Assembly: GCA_937908275.1 (NCBI GenBank)
Contig: CALERA010000287.1
Span: forward strand, 1-49,003
Length of the DNA: 49,003 nucleotides
DNA from: an uncultured Desulfarculaceae bacterium
GTDB taxonomy: Bacteria; Desulfobacterota; Desulfarculia; Desulfarculales; Desulfarculaceae
Reading direction: 5' to 3'
Made by a program: the position numbers and the translations under genes. This document shows, piece by piece, positions 32,861 through 44,700 of the stretch. The notes under the pieces are model-generated. The model saw only the letters and a program-made list of their open reading frames with translations. It made no database searches and had not been told where the DNA came from. The first letter of the stretch is position 1; each line of letters starts with the position of its first letter.

Positions 32861-33538
32861 CCAGGCCCGCCAGCGGCTGTGGACCTGGCTCTCCCCGGCT
32901 TTCCCGGTGGGGGCCTACAGCTATTCCCAGGGCCTGGAGTACGCGGTGGAGGCCGGCCTGGTGGCCGGGGCGGCGGACCTGGGCCAGTGGATCGCCGGCG
33001 TCCTGGACTTCGGCTGCCTGCGGGGACAGGCCCTGCTCTTTGTCCGCGCCTGGCGCGCGGCCCAGGCCCGGGACCTGGACCAGCTCTTGGCGGTCAGCGA
33101 ACTGGCCGACGCCCTGCGCCCCAGCGCCGAGCTGGGCCGGGAGAGCGCGGCCCAGGGCCAGGCCTTCCTGACCGCATTGCGCCAGGTCTGGCCCCAGGAC
33201 TTCCTGACCGCCTGGGCCGCCGGCCTGGCGGAGATGGACCGGCCGGCGGCCTATCCGGTGGCGGTGGCCCTGGCCGCCGCCCTGGAGGGCGTGGCCCTGG
33301 CCGAGGGGTTGCTGCTCTTCCTCCAGGCCCAGGCCGCCAACCTGGTCTCGGCCGGGGTGCGCCTGATCCCCCTGGGCCAGACCGATGGCCTCCGGGTGCT
33401 GGCCGGGCTGGAGCCCCGCCTGCGCCAGGCCCGCGACGCGGCCCTGCGCGGCGACCCCGAGGACTGGGGCTCGGCCGGCCTGGTGGCGGACTGGGCCTCC
33501 CTGCGCCACGAAACCCAATACACGAGGCTGTTCCGCTC

Positions 33539-33542
<4 letters not shown>
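32850..33542 (+). CDS. ureF: Urease accessory protein UreF
   Basis: A 230-residue helical protein that with UreD regulates UreG GTPase during nickel insertion. Signature residues: LSPAFPVGAYSYSQGLEYAVE at about 12-32 and NLVSAGVRLIPLGQTDG at about 170. The ATG at 32850 lies inside the end of ureE; the stop overlaps the ureG start as ATGA. Length is normal. Confidence 0.94.
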
Positions 33543-34150
<608 letters not shown>

Positions 34151-34204
34151 GCCCGCCCGGGAGCGGCGGCCGCCGGCCGGCGGGTTGGCGGGTGGTCCGG
34201 CGCA

Positions 34205-37180
<2,976 letters not shown>

Positions 37181-37756
37181 GGGATCTCCCGAAAGCGCGC
37201 GGCTGGGCGGCAACCGCCCGGACTGGCGGTCCCCACTGCCAACGGCGACAGCGCACCTCTGACGAACGCCCGGGGCAGGACGGACTGGTAGGGGGCAGGT
37301 TGGGTGGCGGCGACCGGCCGCCGGGGTCAGCCGTGGCGCGCGAGAGAATCGGCCCGCCAGGGACCGTCTCGGGCCAGCGAGCGGGCCAGCGCGGCAACTT
37401 CTCCGCACCCCGACGCCGCGCGGCCAGGCTGGGCGTAAGAATGCAGGAACTACGACATATTGTCTATAAACATCAGGGCTTGCCCATGGCCTGGCCACAC
37501 TTGACGCCAGCATGCGATGTCCCAGAATTATGCCATAAAACTTAGTAAAAATAGATAGTTTCTTTGTCGGGTCCTCCCGGCGGCTGGAGTCGCCGGCTCC
37601 GGGCCAACCCGTGGCGGCGATTAAATTCGGGCCTGGATTGGACGGCATGGGGCATAATCAGCCGGCGGCCTTGGGTCTGGTCCTCTGGTCTGGTCCAGCC
37701 CAGGCCGGCGGGCAACCAGGAGGCCAGCCGCCGGCCTGGCGGCGGGGGGAGGGAAG
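37181..37756. other. Gene-free divergent region, 576 bases
   Basis: This separates the kinase gene from the QueG-like gene. The part nearest the kinase is GC-rich; 37440-37570 is AT-rich and probably holds promoters for both sides (for example GTTTATAGAC on the minus strand), but I see no box pair convincing enough to list. Around 37570-37620 the sequence can fold: CGGGT...ACCCG enclosing CCGGCG...CGCCGG. I do not recognise a riboswitch. Confidence 0.4.
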
Positions 37757-38878
37757 ATGCTTAGTCGAGACGCGGTCATCGCCAAGGCCCGGGAGTTGGA
37801 TTTCGCCGACGTGGGCTTCACCACGTCCGAGCCTTTCACTCACCAGAAGACCATCCTGGCAGAGCGGCGGGAGGAATACGCCTGGACCAGGCTCCGGGGC
37901 CTGGACCTGATGGCCGGCACCGATCCGGCGGCGCTGCTGCCCGGGGCGCGCTCCATCATCGTGCTGCTGGAGTTGTATTTCCGCCAGGCGTTTCCCCGCA
38001 GCATGGAGCCCCACTTCGGCCGCTGCTACCTGGACGACGATCGGATGACCAAGGACGGTTTGGCCTTGCGGATCAAGGCCTTCCGTGCATTTTTGCAGGA
38101 GGGTGGCCTCAGGGTGGAGATCCCCTACCACCTCTCCCACCGCCTGGCCGCCGCCCGGGCCGGCCTGGGCGACTTTGGCAAGAACTGCCTCTTCTACGCC
38201 AAGCGGGTGGCCCGGGGCGGCTCCTGGGTGTTGCCCGTCGCCTTGGTGGTGGACGCCGAGTTCGCGCCCGACCCGCCCAGCCTGGAGATCGGCTGCCCGG
38301 ACTGGTGCAAGAACGCCTGCCTCACCGCCTGCCCCACCGGGGCGCTCCTGGGGCCGCGCAAGCTCGATCCGCGCCGCTGCATCTCCTTTCTCACCTACTT
38401 TGGCCAGGGCCTCACCCCCCGGGAGCTGCGCGAGCCCATGGGCCTGTGGGTTTATGGCTGCGACCGCTGCCAGAACGTCTGCCCGCGCAACGCTCCCTGG
38501 CTGGCGGCCCAACTGCCGCCCAATCCCCGGGCGGCGGCCAAGGCGGCGGACTTCGACCTGCGCCAACTCCTGGCCATGGACGCGGGCTATTTCAGGCAGC
38601 GCGTCTGGCCGCACATGTTCTACATGAGCGAGAAGGAGCTCTGGCGCTGGAAGATGAACCTGGCCCGGGTGATGGGCAACACCCGCGATGAAGGCTACGT
38701 CCCGGACCTGGTCCGGGCCTGGGCCGACAACGACGATCCGCGGGTGCGGGCCATGTGCGCCTGGGCCCTGGGGCGCATCGGCGGCGGCGCGGCCCGGCGG
38801 TCCCTGGAGGGATTCCGGGGCCAGGACGACGCGCTGGTGGCGGAGGAGGTGGAGGCGGCCCTGGACAGCCTGCCCTAG
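37757..38878 (+). CDS. QueG-like iron-sulfur protein with HEAT-like C-terminus
   Basis: A 373-residue cytoplasmic protein related to epoxyqueuosine reductase (COG1600). A cobalamin-binding-type N-terminal half contains RAGLGDFGKNCLFYAKRVA, a variant of the GxxGKNT region of QueG. Then comes a double 4Fe-4S ferredoxin module, CPDWCKNACLTACPTGA and GCDRCQNVCPRNAPW (about residues 175-255), and a helical-repeat tail (about 305-370). True QueG has conserved residues I cannot match, so this may be a paralogue with another reductive role in anaerobes and not the tRNA queuosine enzyme. No queuosine genes are nearby. Confidence 0.75.
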   Translation: MLSRDAVIAKARELDFADVGFTTSEPFTHQKTILAERREEYAWTRLRGLDLMAGTDPAALLPGARSIIVLLELYFRQAFPRSMEPHFGRCYLDDDRMTKDGLALRIKAFRAFLQEGGLRVEIPYHLSHRLAAARAGLGDFGKNCLFYAKRVARGGSWVLPVALVVDAEFAPDPPSLEIGCPDWCKNACLTACPTGALLGPRKLDPRRCISFLTYFGQGLTPRELREPMGLWVYGCDRCQNVCPRNAPWLAAQLPPNPRAAAKAADFDLRQLLAMDAGYFRQRVWPHMFYMSEKELWRWKMNLARVMGNTRDEGYVPDLVRAWADNDDPRVRAMCAWALGRIGGGAARRSLEGFRGQDDALVAEEVEAALDSLP

Positions 38879-38895
38879 TCGCGTGCGTCGCGTGC

Positions 38896-39260
38896 GTCGC
38901 GTGCCGCGACAGGCGTATTACGGGTCGGGTGGCGTTGGAAGGTTCCCGAATCTCGCGCGCTCCCGTAGGGGCGTCGCGCGCAAATAGGTCGCGTGCCGCG
39001 ACGGGCGTATTACGGGTCGGGTGGCGTTGGAGGGTTTACGAATCTCGCGTGCTCCCGTAGGGGCGTCGCGCGCAAATAGGTCGCGTGCCGCGACGGGCGG
39101 ATTACGGGTCGGGTGGCGTTGGAAGGTTCCCGAATCTCGCGCGCTCCCGTAGGGGCGTCGCGCGCAAATAGGTCGCGTGCCGCGACGGGCGTATTACGGG
39201 TCGGGTGGCGTTGGAGGGTTTACGAATCTTGTGCGCTCCCGTAGGGGCGTCGCGCGCAAA
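38896..39260. repeat. Tandem array of four 92-bp units (A-B-A-B)
   Basis: Units start at 38896, 38988, 39080 and 39172, each opening with the hairpin GTCGCG-tgc-CGCGAC and ending with CTCCCGTAGGGGCGTCGCGC. Units 1 and 3 share GGAAGGTTCCCGAATCTCGC, while units 2 and 4 share GGAGGGTTTACGAATCT. The array therefore probably grew by duplication of a 184-base dimer. Short GCGTGCGTC copies precede it (38880-38897). A diverged single unit occurs at 10057. Frames crossing it are fortuitous. Confidence 0.92.
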
Positions 39261-39318
39261 GGGAAAAGATTCCACCGACCTTTTATCAAATCCGTGCGGA
39301 TGGTGTCGGACAGAGAAA

Positions 39319-39345
39319 CGGGGGAGCCCGATCCGGACTCCCCCG
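39319..39345 (-). terminator. Terminator of the nadE-glutamate synthase operon
   Basis: CGGGGGAG (39319-39326) pairs with CTCCCCCG (39338-39345). It lies 25 bases beyond the last gene, with GTTTCTCTG following on the minus strand. It also separates the operon from the repeat array. Confidence 0.6.
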
Positions 39346-39370
39346 CGTTATTGTCTTTATCTGGCGAAGG

Positions 39371-40102
39371 CTAGTAACTGTAGAGGTTGCCGTAGGGCCG
39401 GCGGCTCTTGGGGTAGAGCTTCATGAACTCCTCGCGCGCGAACTGGCGCGGGGCCAGGCTCAGGTCGCCGAAGAACTCGACCACCAGGCCCTGCACCAGC
39501 TCCCACTCCTGGTCGCTGAGCTGGTCGAAGCCCACCTCGGCCCCCACCTGGGTCTGGTCGATCTGCCCGCGCACGTAGATGGCCCCGCCGTGCATGCCGG
39601 TGCCCAGCAGATAGCCGGCCGGCTTGGGGTCGTCGGTCAGGTTCAGCAGCACGATCACGCCGCCGGCCATGTACTCGCCCAGGTAGTCGCCGGCCACCCC
39701 GCCGATGACCAGCACCGGGAAGTTCTCCTGGTAGGCCTTCATGTGGATGCCGGAGCGGTAGCCCACGTCGCCCTGGATGAAGACCTTGCCGCCGCGCATG
39801 GCGTAGCAGAGGATGTCGCCGGCGTCGCCATGGACGATGACCTTGCCGGCGTTCATGGTGTTGCTCACGCCGTCCTGGACGTTGCCGTTGACCTCGATGC
39901 GCGCGCCGTTCATGAAGGCGGCCAGGTCGTTGCCGGGAATGCCCTGGATGGTGATGTCCACCCCCGCGTCCAGGCCCACGCCGATGTAGCGCTGACCGCG
40001 CACGTTGGTCAGCTCGATCTGGCGCTCGCCGGTGGCCAGGCTTTGGTGGATGTCCTCGTTCAGCTTCTTGTAATGGACGCCCTCGGCGTTGATGGTGGTC
40101 AT
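39371..40102 (-). CDS. Glutamate synthase, GXGXG domain protein (GltB C-terminal part)
   Basis: A 243-residue stand-alone version of the right-handed beta-helix domain of glutamate synthase large subunits. The repeated pattern is visible (QRYIGVGLDAGVDITIQG, GNVQDGVSNTMNAGKVIVHG, GGKVFIQGDVGYRSG, GGVAGDYLGEYMAGGVIV as four successive turns). In fused GltB this domain is structural, positioning the ammonia tunnel. The ATG at 40102 overlaps the stop of the FAD gene (ATGA). It ends the operon. Confidence 0.92.
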   Translation of the reverse strand: MTTINAEGVHYKKLNEDIHQSLATGERQIELTNVRGQRYIGVGLDAGVDITIQGIPGNDLAAFMNGARIEVNGNVQDGVSNTMNAGKVIVHGDAGDILCYAMRGGKVFIQGDVGYRSGIHMKAYQENFPVLVIGGVAGDYLGEYMAGGVIVLLNLTDDPKPAGYLLGTGMHGGAIYVRGQIDQTQVGAEVGFDQLSDQEWELVQGLVVEFFGDLSLAPRQFAREEFMKLYPKSRRPYGNLYSY

Positions 40103-41391
40103 GACCAAACCCCCAGGCCCGCCGTGACCCGCTCGCGGTGGACCGACGGCAGGGAAATCAGTCCGAAGTCCGGGGCCAGGAGCTTCTCCTCCAGGCCCTT
40201 CACCTCCACCCGGCCCTTGATCAGCCCGGTGATGATCCCGGCCCGGTCCACGTCGCCCACCAGCACGTAGCCCACCAGATGGTGGTCCTTGAGCACCAGC
40301 TTGCGATAGTTCTTGGTCTTGGGGTCCAGCTTGGTCAGGACCTCGTAGCCCTGGCCCTCGGGCGGGCTGGTGACGCCGGCGCTGATGGTGGCCAGGCCGC
40401 AGATCTCCACCGAGTTCATGGCCAGACCGCCCTCGTAGATCTTCTCGCCGCCGGCCATGTTCACCCCGGCGATGAAGCCCTGGCGGTAGGCGTTGGGCCA
40501 GATGGGAATGGAGCGGCGCTCGCCGCTGATCAGCTCCAGGGCCTGGGCCACGTCGCCGGCGGCGTAGACGTCCGCGACATTGGTGGCCAGGCGCTCGTCG
40601 GCCAGGATGCCGCGCTCGGTGGCGATCGCGCTGCCGGCCACCAGGGAGAGGTCGGGCAGCACGCCGATGGCCAGGACCACCAGGCCGGCGGCGACCTGGC
40701 TCCCGTCGGGCAGGGTGACGCCGGACACCTTGCCGCCGGCGAGGTCGATGCGCTGGGCGGTGGTGTTGGTCATGAGCGTCACCCCGGCCTTGGCCAGGGC
40801 CCCGGCCAGGAGATCGCTGGCGTCCTGGTCCAGGGTCACGGCCAGGATGCGCGGGGCCAGCTCCAGCACCGTGACCTTGAGACCCCGGGCGGTCAGCGCC
40901 TCCACGCTTTTCAGACCGATCAGGCCGCCGCCGATGACCACCGCTTCCTTGACCGCGTTGGCGGCGATGTAGGCCTCGATGTCGCGGGCGTCCTGCCAGG
41001 TGGTGAAGGTGAAGACGCCCGGGGCGTCGCTGCCCGGCAGGTTGGGCGGGGTGATGGGCTTGCCGCCGTTGGCGATCAGGAGCTTCTCGTAGCCGATGAC
41101 CTGGCCGTCGGCGCAGGTGACGGTCTTTGCCGCGGGGTCGACCTTGGCGGCCTCCACCCCCAGCAGGGTCTTGACCCGCTGCTGGGCGTAGAAGTCGGCC
41201 GGGCGATAGGCCATGCCGGCCTCGTCCACCTTGCCACCCAGGAGGTAGGTGATCAGCGGCCGGGAGTAGGCGTGCTCGGTCTCCTTGGCCAGGAGGGTGA
41301 TCTCCCCCTGGGGGTCGGTCTGGCGGATGCCCTCGACGCAGCCCACGCCGGCGGCGGAATTGCCGATGATAAGGTACTTGGTGCTAGTCAT
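40099..41391 (-). CDS. FAD/NAD(P)-dependent oxidoreductase of the glutamate synthase operon
   Basis: A 430-residue two-dinucleotide-fold flavoprotein: FAD site IIGNSAAGVGCVEGIR at residues 7-22, NAD(P) site VVIGGGLIGLKSVEAL at about 147-162, and the second FAD motif VADVYAAGDVAQ. It resembles nitrite-reductase or rubredoxin-reductase-like proteins more than GltD, whose ferredoxin-like N-terminus is missing. It overlaps both neighbours, so it is translationally coupled, and is likely the electron-input partner of the split enzyme. The donor (NADH, NADPH or ferredoxin) is not evident. Confidence 0.88.
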   Translation of the reverse strand: MTSTKYLIIGNSAAGVGCVEGIRQTDPQGEITLLAKETEHAYSRPLITYLLGGKVDEAGMAYRPADFYAQQRVKTLLGVEAAKVDPAAKTVTCADGQVIGYEKLLIANGGKPITPPNLPGSDAPGVFTFTTWQDARDIEAYIAANAVKEAVVIGGGLIGLKSVEALTARGLKVTVLELAPRILAVTLDQDASDLLAGALAKAGVTLMTNTTAQRIDLAGGKVSGVTLPDGSQVAAGLVVLAIGVLPDLSLVAGSAIATERGILADERLATNVADVYAAGDVAQALELISGERRSIPIWPNAYRQGFIAGVNMAGGEKIYEGGLAMNSVEICGLATISAGVTSPPEGQGYEVLTKLDPKTKNYRKLVLKDHHLVGYVLVGDVDRAGIITGLIKGRVEVKGLEEKLLAPDFGLISLPSVHRERVTAGLGVWS

Positions 41392-41827
41392 TGTCTTCCT
41401 CGATGACCAGGGCCTCGTTGGGGCAGTTGGCCACGCAGGCCGGGGTGCCGGTTTCGAGGCAGAGGTCGCACTTGGCGGCCACGTGCCCGCTCTTGTCGCG
41501 CCGGATGGCCCCGGTGGGGCAGACCATCACGCACATCCAGCAGCCCACGCAGCGCTGGGGATCGTGGGTCACCTCGCCGGTGACTGGATCGCGCGAGAGC
41601 GCGCCGGTCATGCAGGCCTCCACGCAGGCCGGCTCGTCGCAGTGACGGCACTGGACCGCGAAGGAGACCGCGCCCAGCCTCTCCACCGTGATGCGGGGGA
41701 CGATCTCGCCCCGCTCCTGGCGGAAGGCCTTGATCAGGTCCTTGCTGCGGCTGTGGCTGACCAGGCAATGGACCTCGCACAGCCGGCAGTTCATGCAATA
41801 TTCTTCCTTGGCCACGATGCGCTTCAT
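41384..41827 (-). CDS. 4Fe-4S electron-transfer protein
   Basis: A 147-residue HycB/DmsB-like ferredoxin. I count four cysteine clusters: CMNCRLCEVHC at residues 11-21, CRHCDEPACVEAC, CVGCWMCVMVCPTGA, and CDLCLETGTPACVANCP, enough for four [4Fe-4S] centres. Such proteins relay electrons between flavoproteins; here it most likely bridges the FAD protein and the FMN synthase domain. It lies four bases after the FMN gene and overlaps the FAD gene. Confidence 0.92.
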   Translation of the reverse strand: MKRIVAKEEYCMNCRLCEVHCLVSHSRSKDLIKAFRQERGEIVPRITVERLGAVSFAVQCRHCDEPACVEACMTGALSRDPVTGEVTHDPQRCVGCWMCVMVCPTGAIRRDKSGHVAAKCDLCLETGTPACVANCPNEALVIEEDND

Positions 41828-41831
41828 CGGC

Positions 41832-43349
41832 CTACTCCCCCGCCGCCTTGATGCCCAGGATGCTGAGCTCGCGGTCGGACAGCCCCACGCCCCGCAGATG
41901 TTCGCGGTTGCCGCGCAGGCTTTCGATGGCGTTGATACCCATGCCGCCCATCATTTCCTTGATCTCGTGCGACCAGCCCCGCAGCAGGTTCACCAGGCGG
42001 CGGGCCCCGATGTCGGGGTTCAGGCGGCGGGTCAGATAGGGATCCTGGGTGGCGATGCCCCAGTTGCACTTGCCGGTGTAGCACTTCTGGCAGAGGTGGC
42101 AGCCCAGGGCCACCAGGGCCGCGGTGCCGATGTACACCGCGTCGGCCCCCAGGGCGATGGCCTTGACCACGTCGGCCGAGGAGCGGAAGCCGCCGCAGGC
42201 CACCACCGAGGCCTGGTTGCGGATGCCCTCCTGGCGCAGGCGGTCGTCCACCGCGGCCAGGGCGAACTCGATGGGGATGCCCACGTTGTTGCGGATCATG
42301 GTGGGGGCCGCGCCGGTGCCGCCCTTGTAGCCGTCGATGGCCACGATGTCCGCCCCGGCCCGCACGATGCCGCTGGCGATGGCCGCCACGTTGTGCACCG
42401 CGGCGATCTTCACGCTGATGGGCTTCTGGTAGCGGGTGGCCTCCTTGAGGCTGTAGATGAGCTGGCGCAGGTCCTCGATGGAGTAGATGTCGTGGTGGGG
42501 GGCCGGGCTGATGGCGTCGGAGCCCACCGGGATCATGCGGGTCTGGCTGATGCGCTCGTCGACCTTCTCGCCGGGCAGGTGCCCGCCGATGCCGGGCTTG
42601 GCCCCCTGGCCGATCTTGATCTCCACCGCCGCCGCAACCTTGAGGTAGTCGATGTCCACCCCGAAGCGGCCGGAGGCCACCTGCACGATCATGTTGGGGC
42701 CGTGGGGCCAGAAGTCCTTGTGCAGGCCGCCCTCGCCGCTGTTGGCGAAGGTGCCGTACTGGCCCGCCGCCCTGGCCAGGGACTCGAAGGCGTTGTAGCT
42801 GATGGCTCCGTAGCTCATGGCGCTGAACATGATCGGGGTGGAGAGCACCAGCTGGGGGGCCAGTTTGGTGGCCAGGCTGGGGCCGCCCTGGTCGTCGAAG
42901 CTCAGCTCCACCGCGTTGGGCTTGGCCCCCAGGAAGGTGGTCAGCTCCATGGGCTCGCGCAGGGGGTCGATGGAGGGGTTGGTCACCTGGCTGGCGTTGA
43001 GCAGGATGTTGTCCCACCAGCTGGTCTTGGCGGTGTCGTTGCCCATGGCCGAGAGCAGCACGCCGCCGGTCTCGGCCTGGCGGTAGATGTTCTGGATGAC
43101 GTCGGAGGTCCAGTTGTTGTCCGGGGCGAAATCCGGCGGGGCCTTCTTGATGGTGATGGCCCCGGTGGGGCACAGGGTCGCGCAGCGCTGGCAGCCCACG
43201 CAGGAGGCCTCGTCGCAGGTGACCTGCTCGGCCTCCTCGTCGTAGGCGTGCACCTGGTTGGAGCATTGGCGCACGCAGACCTGGCATTGGATGCAGCGCT
43301 CGGGATCGCGCTCCACGTTGAATTCGGCTTGAACCAGTCTCTTGCTCAC
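41832..43349 (-). CDS. Glutamate synthase FMN-binding domain with N-terminal ferredoxin
   Basis: A 505-residue protein. Residues 15-70 hold two 4Fe-4S motifs (CIQCQVCVRQC and CVGCQRCATLCPTG). The rest is the GltB-type (beta-alpha)8 barrel that reduces 2-iminoglutarate to glutamate: FSAMSYGAISYNA, NSGEGG, QVASGRFGV, KIGQGAKPGIGGHLPG, SPAPHHDIYSIEDL, the FMN loop DGYKGGTGAAP, and CHLCQKCYTGKCNWG for the 3Fe-4S cluster. This ferredoxin-fused form is the archaeal/anaerobe-type glutamate synthase. The GTG start has AGGTGA 6 bases upstream. Confidence 0.94.
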   Translation of the reverse strand: MSKRLVQAEFNVERDPERCIQCQVCVRQCSNQVHAYDEEAEQVTCDEASCVGCQRCATLCPTGAITIKKAPPDFAPDNNWTSDVIQNIYRQAETGGVLLSAMGNDTAKTSWWDNILLNASQVTNPSIDPLREPMELTTFLGAKPNAVELSFDDQGGPSLATKLAPQLVLSTPIMFSAMSYGAISYNAFESLARAAGQYGTFANSGEGGLHKDFWPHGPNMIVQVASGRFGVDIDYLKVAAAVEIKIGQGAKPGIGGHLPGEKVDERISQTRMIPVGSDAISPAPHHDIYSIEDLRQLIYSLKEATRYQKPISVKIAAVHNVAAIASGIVRAGADIVAIDGYKGGTGAAPTMIRNNVGIPIEFALAAVDDRLRQEGIRNQASVVACGGFRSSADVVKAIALGADAVYIGTAALVALGCHLCQKCYTGKCNWGIATQDPYLTRRLNPDIGARRLVNLLRGWSHEIKEMMGGMGINAIESLRGNREHLRGVGLSDRELSILGIKAAGE

Positions 43350-43392
43350 CTTAGGTCACCTTTCACGAAACCGCGGGGTTGGCGGTGGAGTC

Positions 43393-44610
43393 TCATTGCA
43401 CCGAGGCCGCGGCGCGGCCGGCCCGGGGGGATTCCTGCCAGGCGCCGGCCGGCAGCTTGCAGGAATGGGCCTTCAGGCGGGCGGTGGCCTCGGCTCCGAT
43501 GACCTTTTCCGGCTCCTTCAGGTGGGCCATGATCGGCACTCCGCCGGCCGCGTGCCAGACCACCTCGGGGTCGTTGCAGACCTCGCGGATGGCGCCTTCC
43601 TCGCTGGCCATGTAGACCATGTCGCCCTTGCGCGCGCCCACCATGGGGCGCAGCTTGGTGCGGTCGTTGAAGCCCACCATGCCGCCGGAGTGGCCCACCA
43701 GCACCGAGAAGGGGCCATTCAGGAGCGCGCCGCCGTAGACGATGCGCAGGGTGCGGGCCAGTTCGCGCCGGGTCTCGGGCAGGCGCTCCAACTGGGGCCA
43801 GAAGGGCGGGGCCATGGCCAGGCAGGCCGCCTCGAAGGGCAGGCGGTGCTTGCGCACCAAGAGGTCGAACAGGTAGGCGATGACCTCGGTGTCGGTGTGC
43901 AGGGCGCACTTGTAGCCGAAGTTGTCCAGGTAGCGCTTGTTGATGCCGTAGGAGCTGATCTCGCCGTTGTGCACCACCGACCAGTCCAGCAGCGAGAAGG
44001 GGTGCGCCCCGCCCCACCAGCCGGTGGTGTTGGTGGGGAAGCGGCCGTGGCTGGTCCAGATGTAGGCCTGGTACTCGTCCAACCGGTAGAACTCGCCGAT
44101 GTCCTCGGGGAAACCCACGCCCTTGAACACGCCCATGTTCTTGCCCGACGAGAAGACGAAGCCGCCCTTGGACTCGTTGTTGATGGTCATCACCAGGTCG
44201 ACGATGGCGTCGTCCTCGGTCTCGTCGCAGAACCGCTCCATCACCTCCGGCTTGATGTTGACGAAATAGCGATGGAGGATCGGGGGATGACGGACCAGGG
44301 CCGAGGGCCGGGTGGGAATGGTCTCGTCGCCGTAGACGGTGCACCAGCGGCTGATGAGCCGCTCGGTCTCCTGCTTGTCGTCGATGGCGTCGTACATCAC
44401 GTGCAAGGCGTAACGGTCGCGCATCTCGGGATAGATGCCGTAGGCCGCGAAGCCGCCGCCCAGACCGTTGCTGCGGTCGTGCATGTTGGCGATGGAGCGG
44501 ATGATGGCCTCGCCGCTCATGGGCGCGCCGATCTCGCTCATCATGCCGCTGATGGCGCAGCCGCTGATGTCCTTGCTGGTGGGGAACTGTTTACGGTGCA
44601 ATAGCCTCAT
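43393..44610 (-). CDS. Glutamate synthase, class II glutamine amidotransferase subunit
   Basis: A 405-residue Ntn-type amidotransferase equivalent to the N-terminal domain of GltB, releasing ammonia from glutamine. The likely N-terminal nucleophile is Cys18 in DISGCAISGMMSE, exposed after removal of a 17-residue propeptide. Further landmarks are RFPTNTTGWWGGAHPFSLL and VVHNGEISSYG at about residues 190-225 and HTDTEVIAYLF. As a separate polypeptide it must dock on the FMN subunit encoded 43 bases downstream. Confidence 0.92.
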   Translation of the reverse strand: MRLLHRKQFPTSKDISGCAISGMMSEIGAPMSGEAIIRSIANMHDRSNGLGGGFAAYGIYPEMRDRYALHVMYDAIDDKQETERLISRWCTVYGDETIPTRPSALVRHPPILHRYFVNIKPEVMERFCDETEDDAIVDLVMTINNESKGGFVFSSGKNMGVFKGVGFPEDIGEFYRLDEYQAYIWTSHGRFPTNTTGWWGGAHPFSLLDWSVVHNGEISSYGINKRYLDNFGYKCALHTDTEVIAYLFDLLVRKHRLPFEAACLAMAPPFWPQLERLPETRRELARTLRIVYGGALLNGPFSVLVGHSGGMVGFNDRTKLRPMVGARKGDMVYMASEEGAIREVCNDPEVVWHAAGGVPIMAHLKEPEKVIGAEATARLKAHSCKLPAGAWQESPRAGRAAASVQ

Positions 44611-44700
44611 GAGGTTTCACCCCCTTGGTGTGAACCCAACTCCGGCCCCGCGCCTCCAGGGCGGGCAGGGCCGGATCGATCCGTTGGCCCGGCCGGCGGT

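Noticed and set aside
37570..37625. Riboswitch upstream of the QueG-like gene
   Set aside because: A nested stem is possible but no conserved core of a preQ1, SAM, SAH or c-di-GMP riboswitch is recognisable.
37181..37648. N-terminal extension of the hybrid kinase by 156 residues
   Set aside because: The extension is Arg/Pro-rich with no homology, whereas ATG 37180 has a good ribosome site and starts a sensible protein.
38896..39260. CRISPR array
   Set aside because: Units are continuous 92-base repeats with no unique spacers between short repeats, and no cas genes are present.
38688..39374. Repeat-spanning frames giving YYGSGGVGG/RSRRGVARK-like peptides
   Set aside because: They only reflect translation of the tandem DNA repeat and have no start signals.
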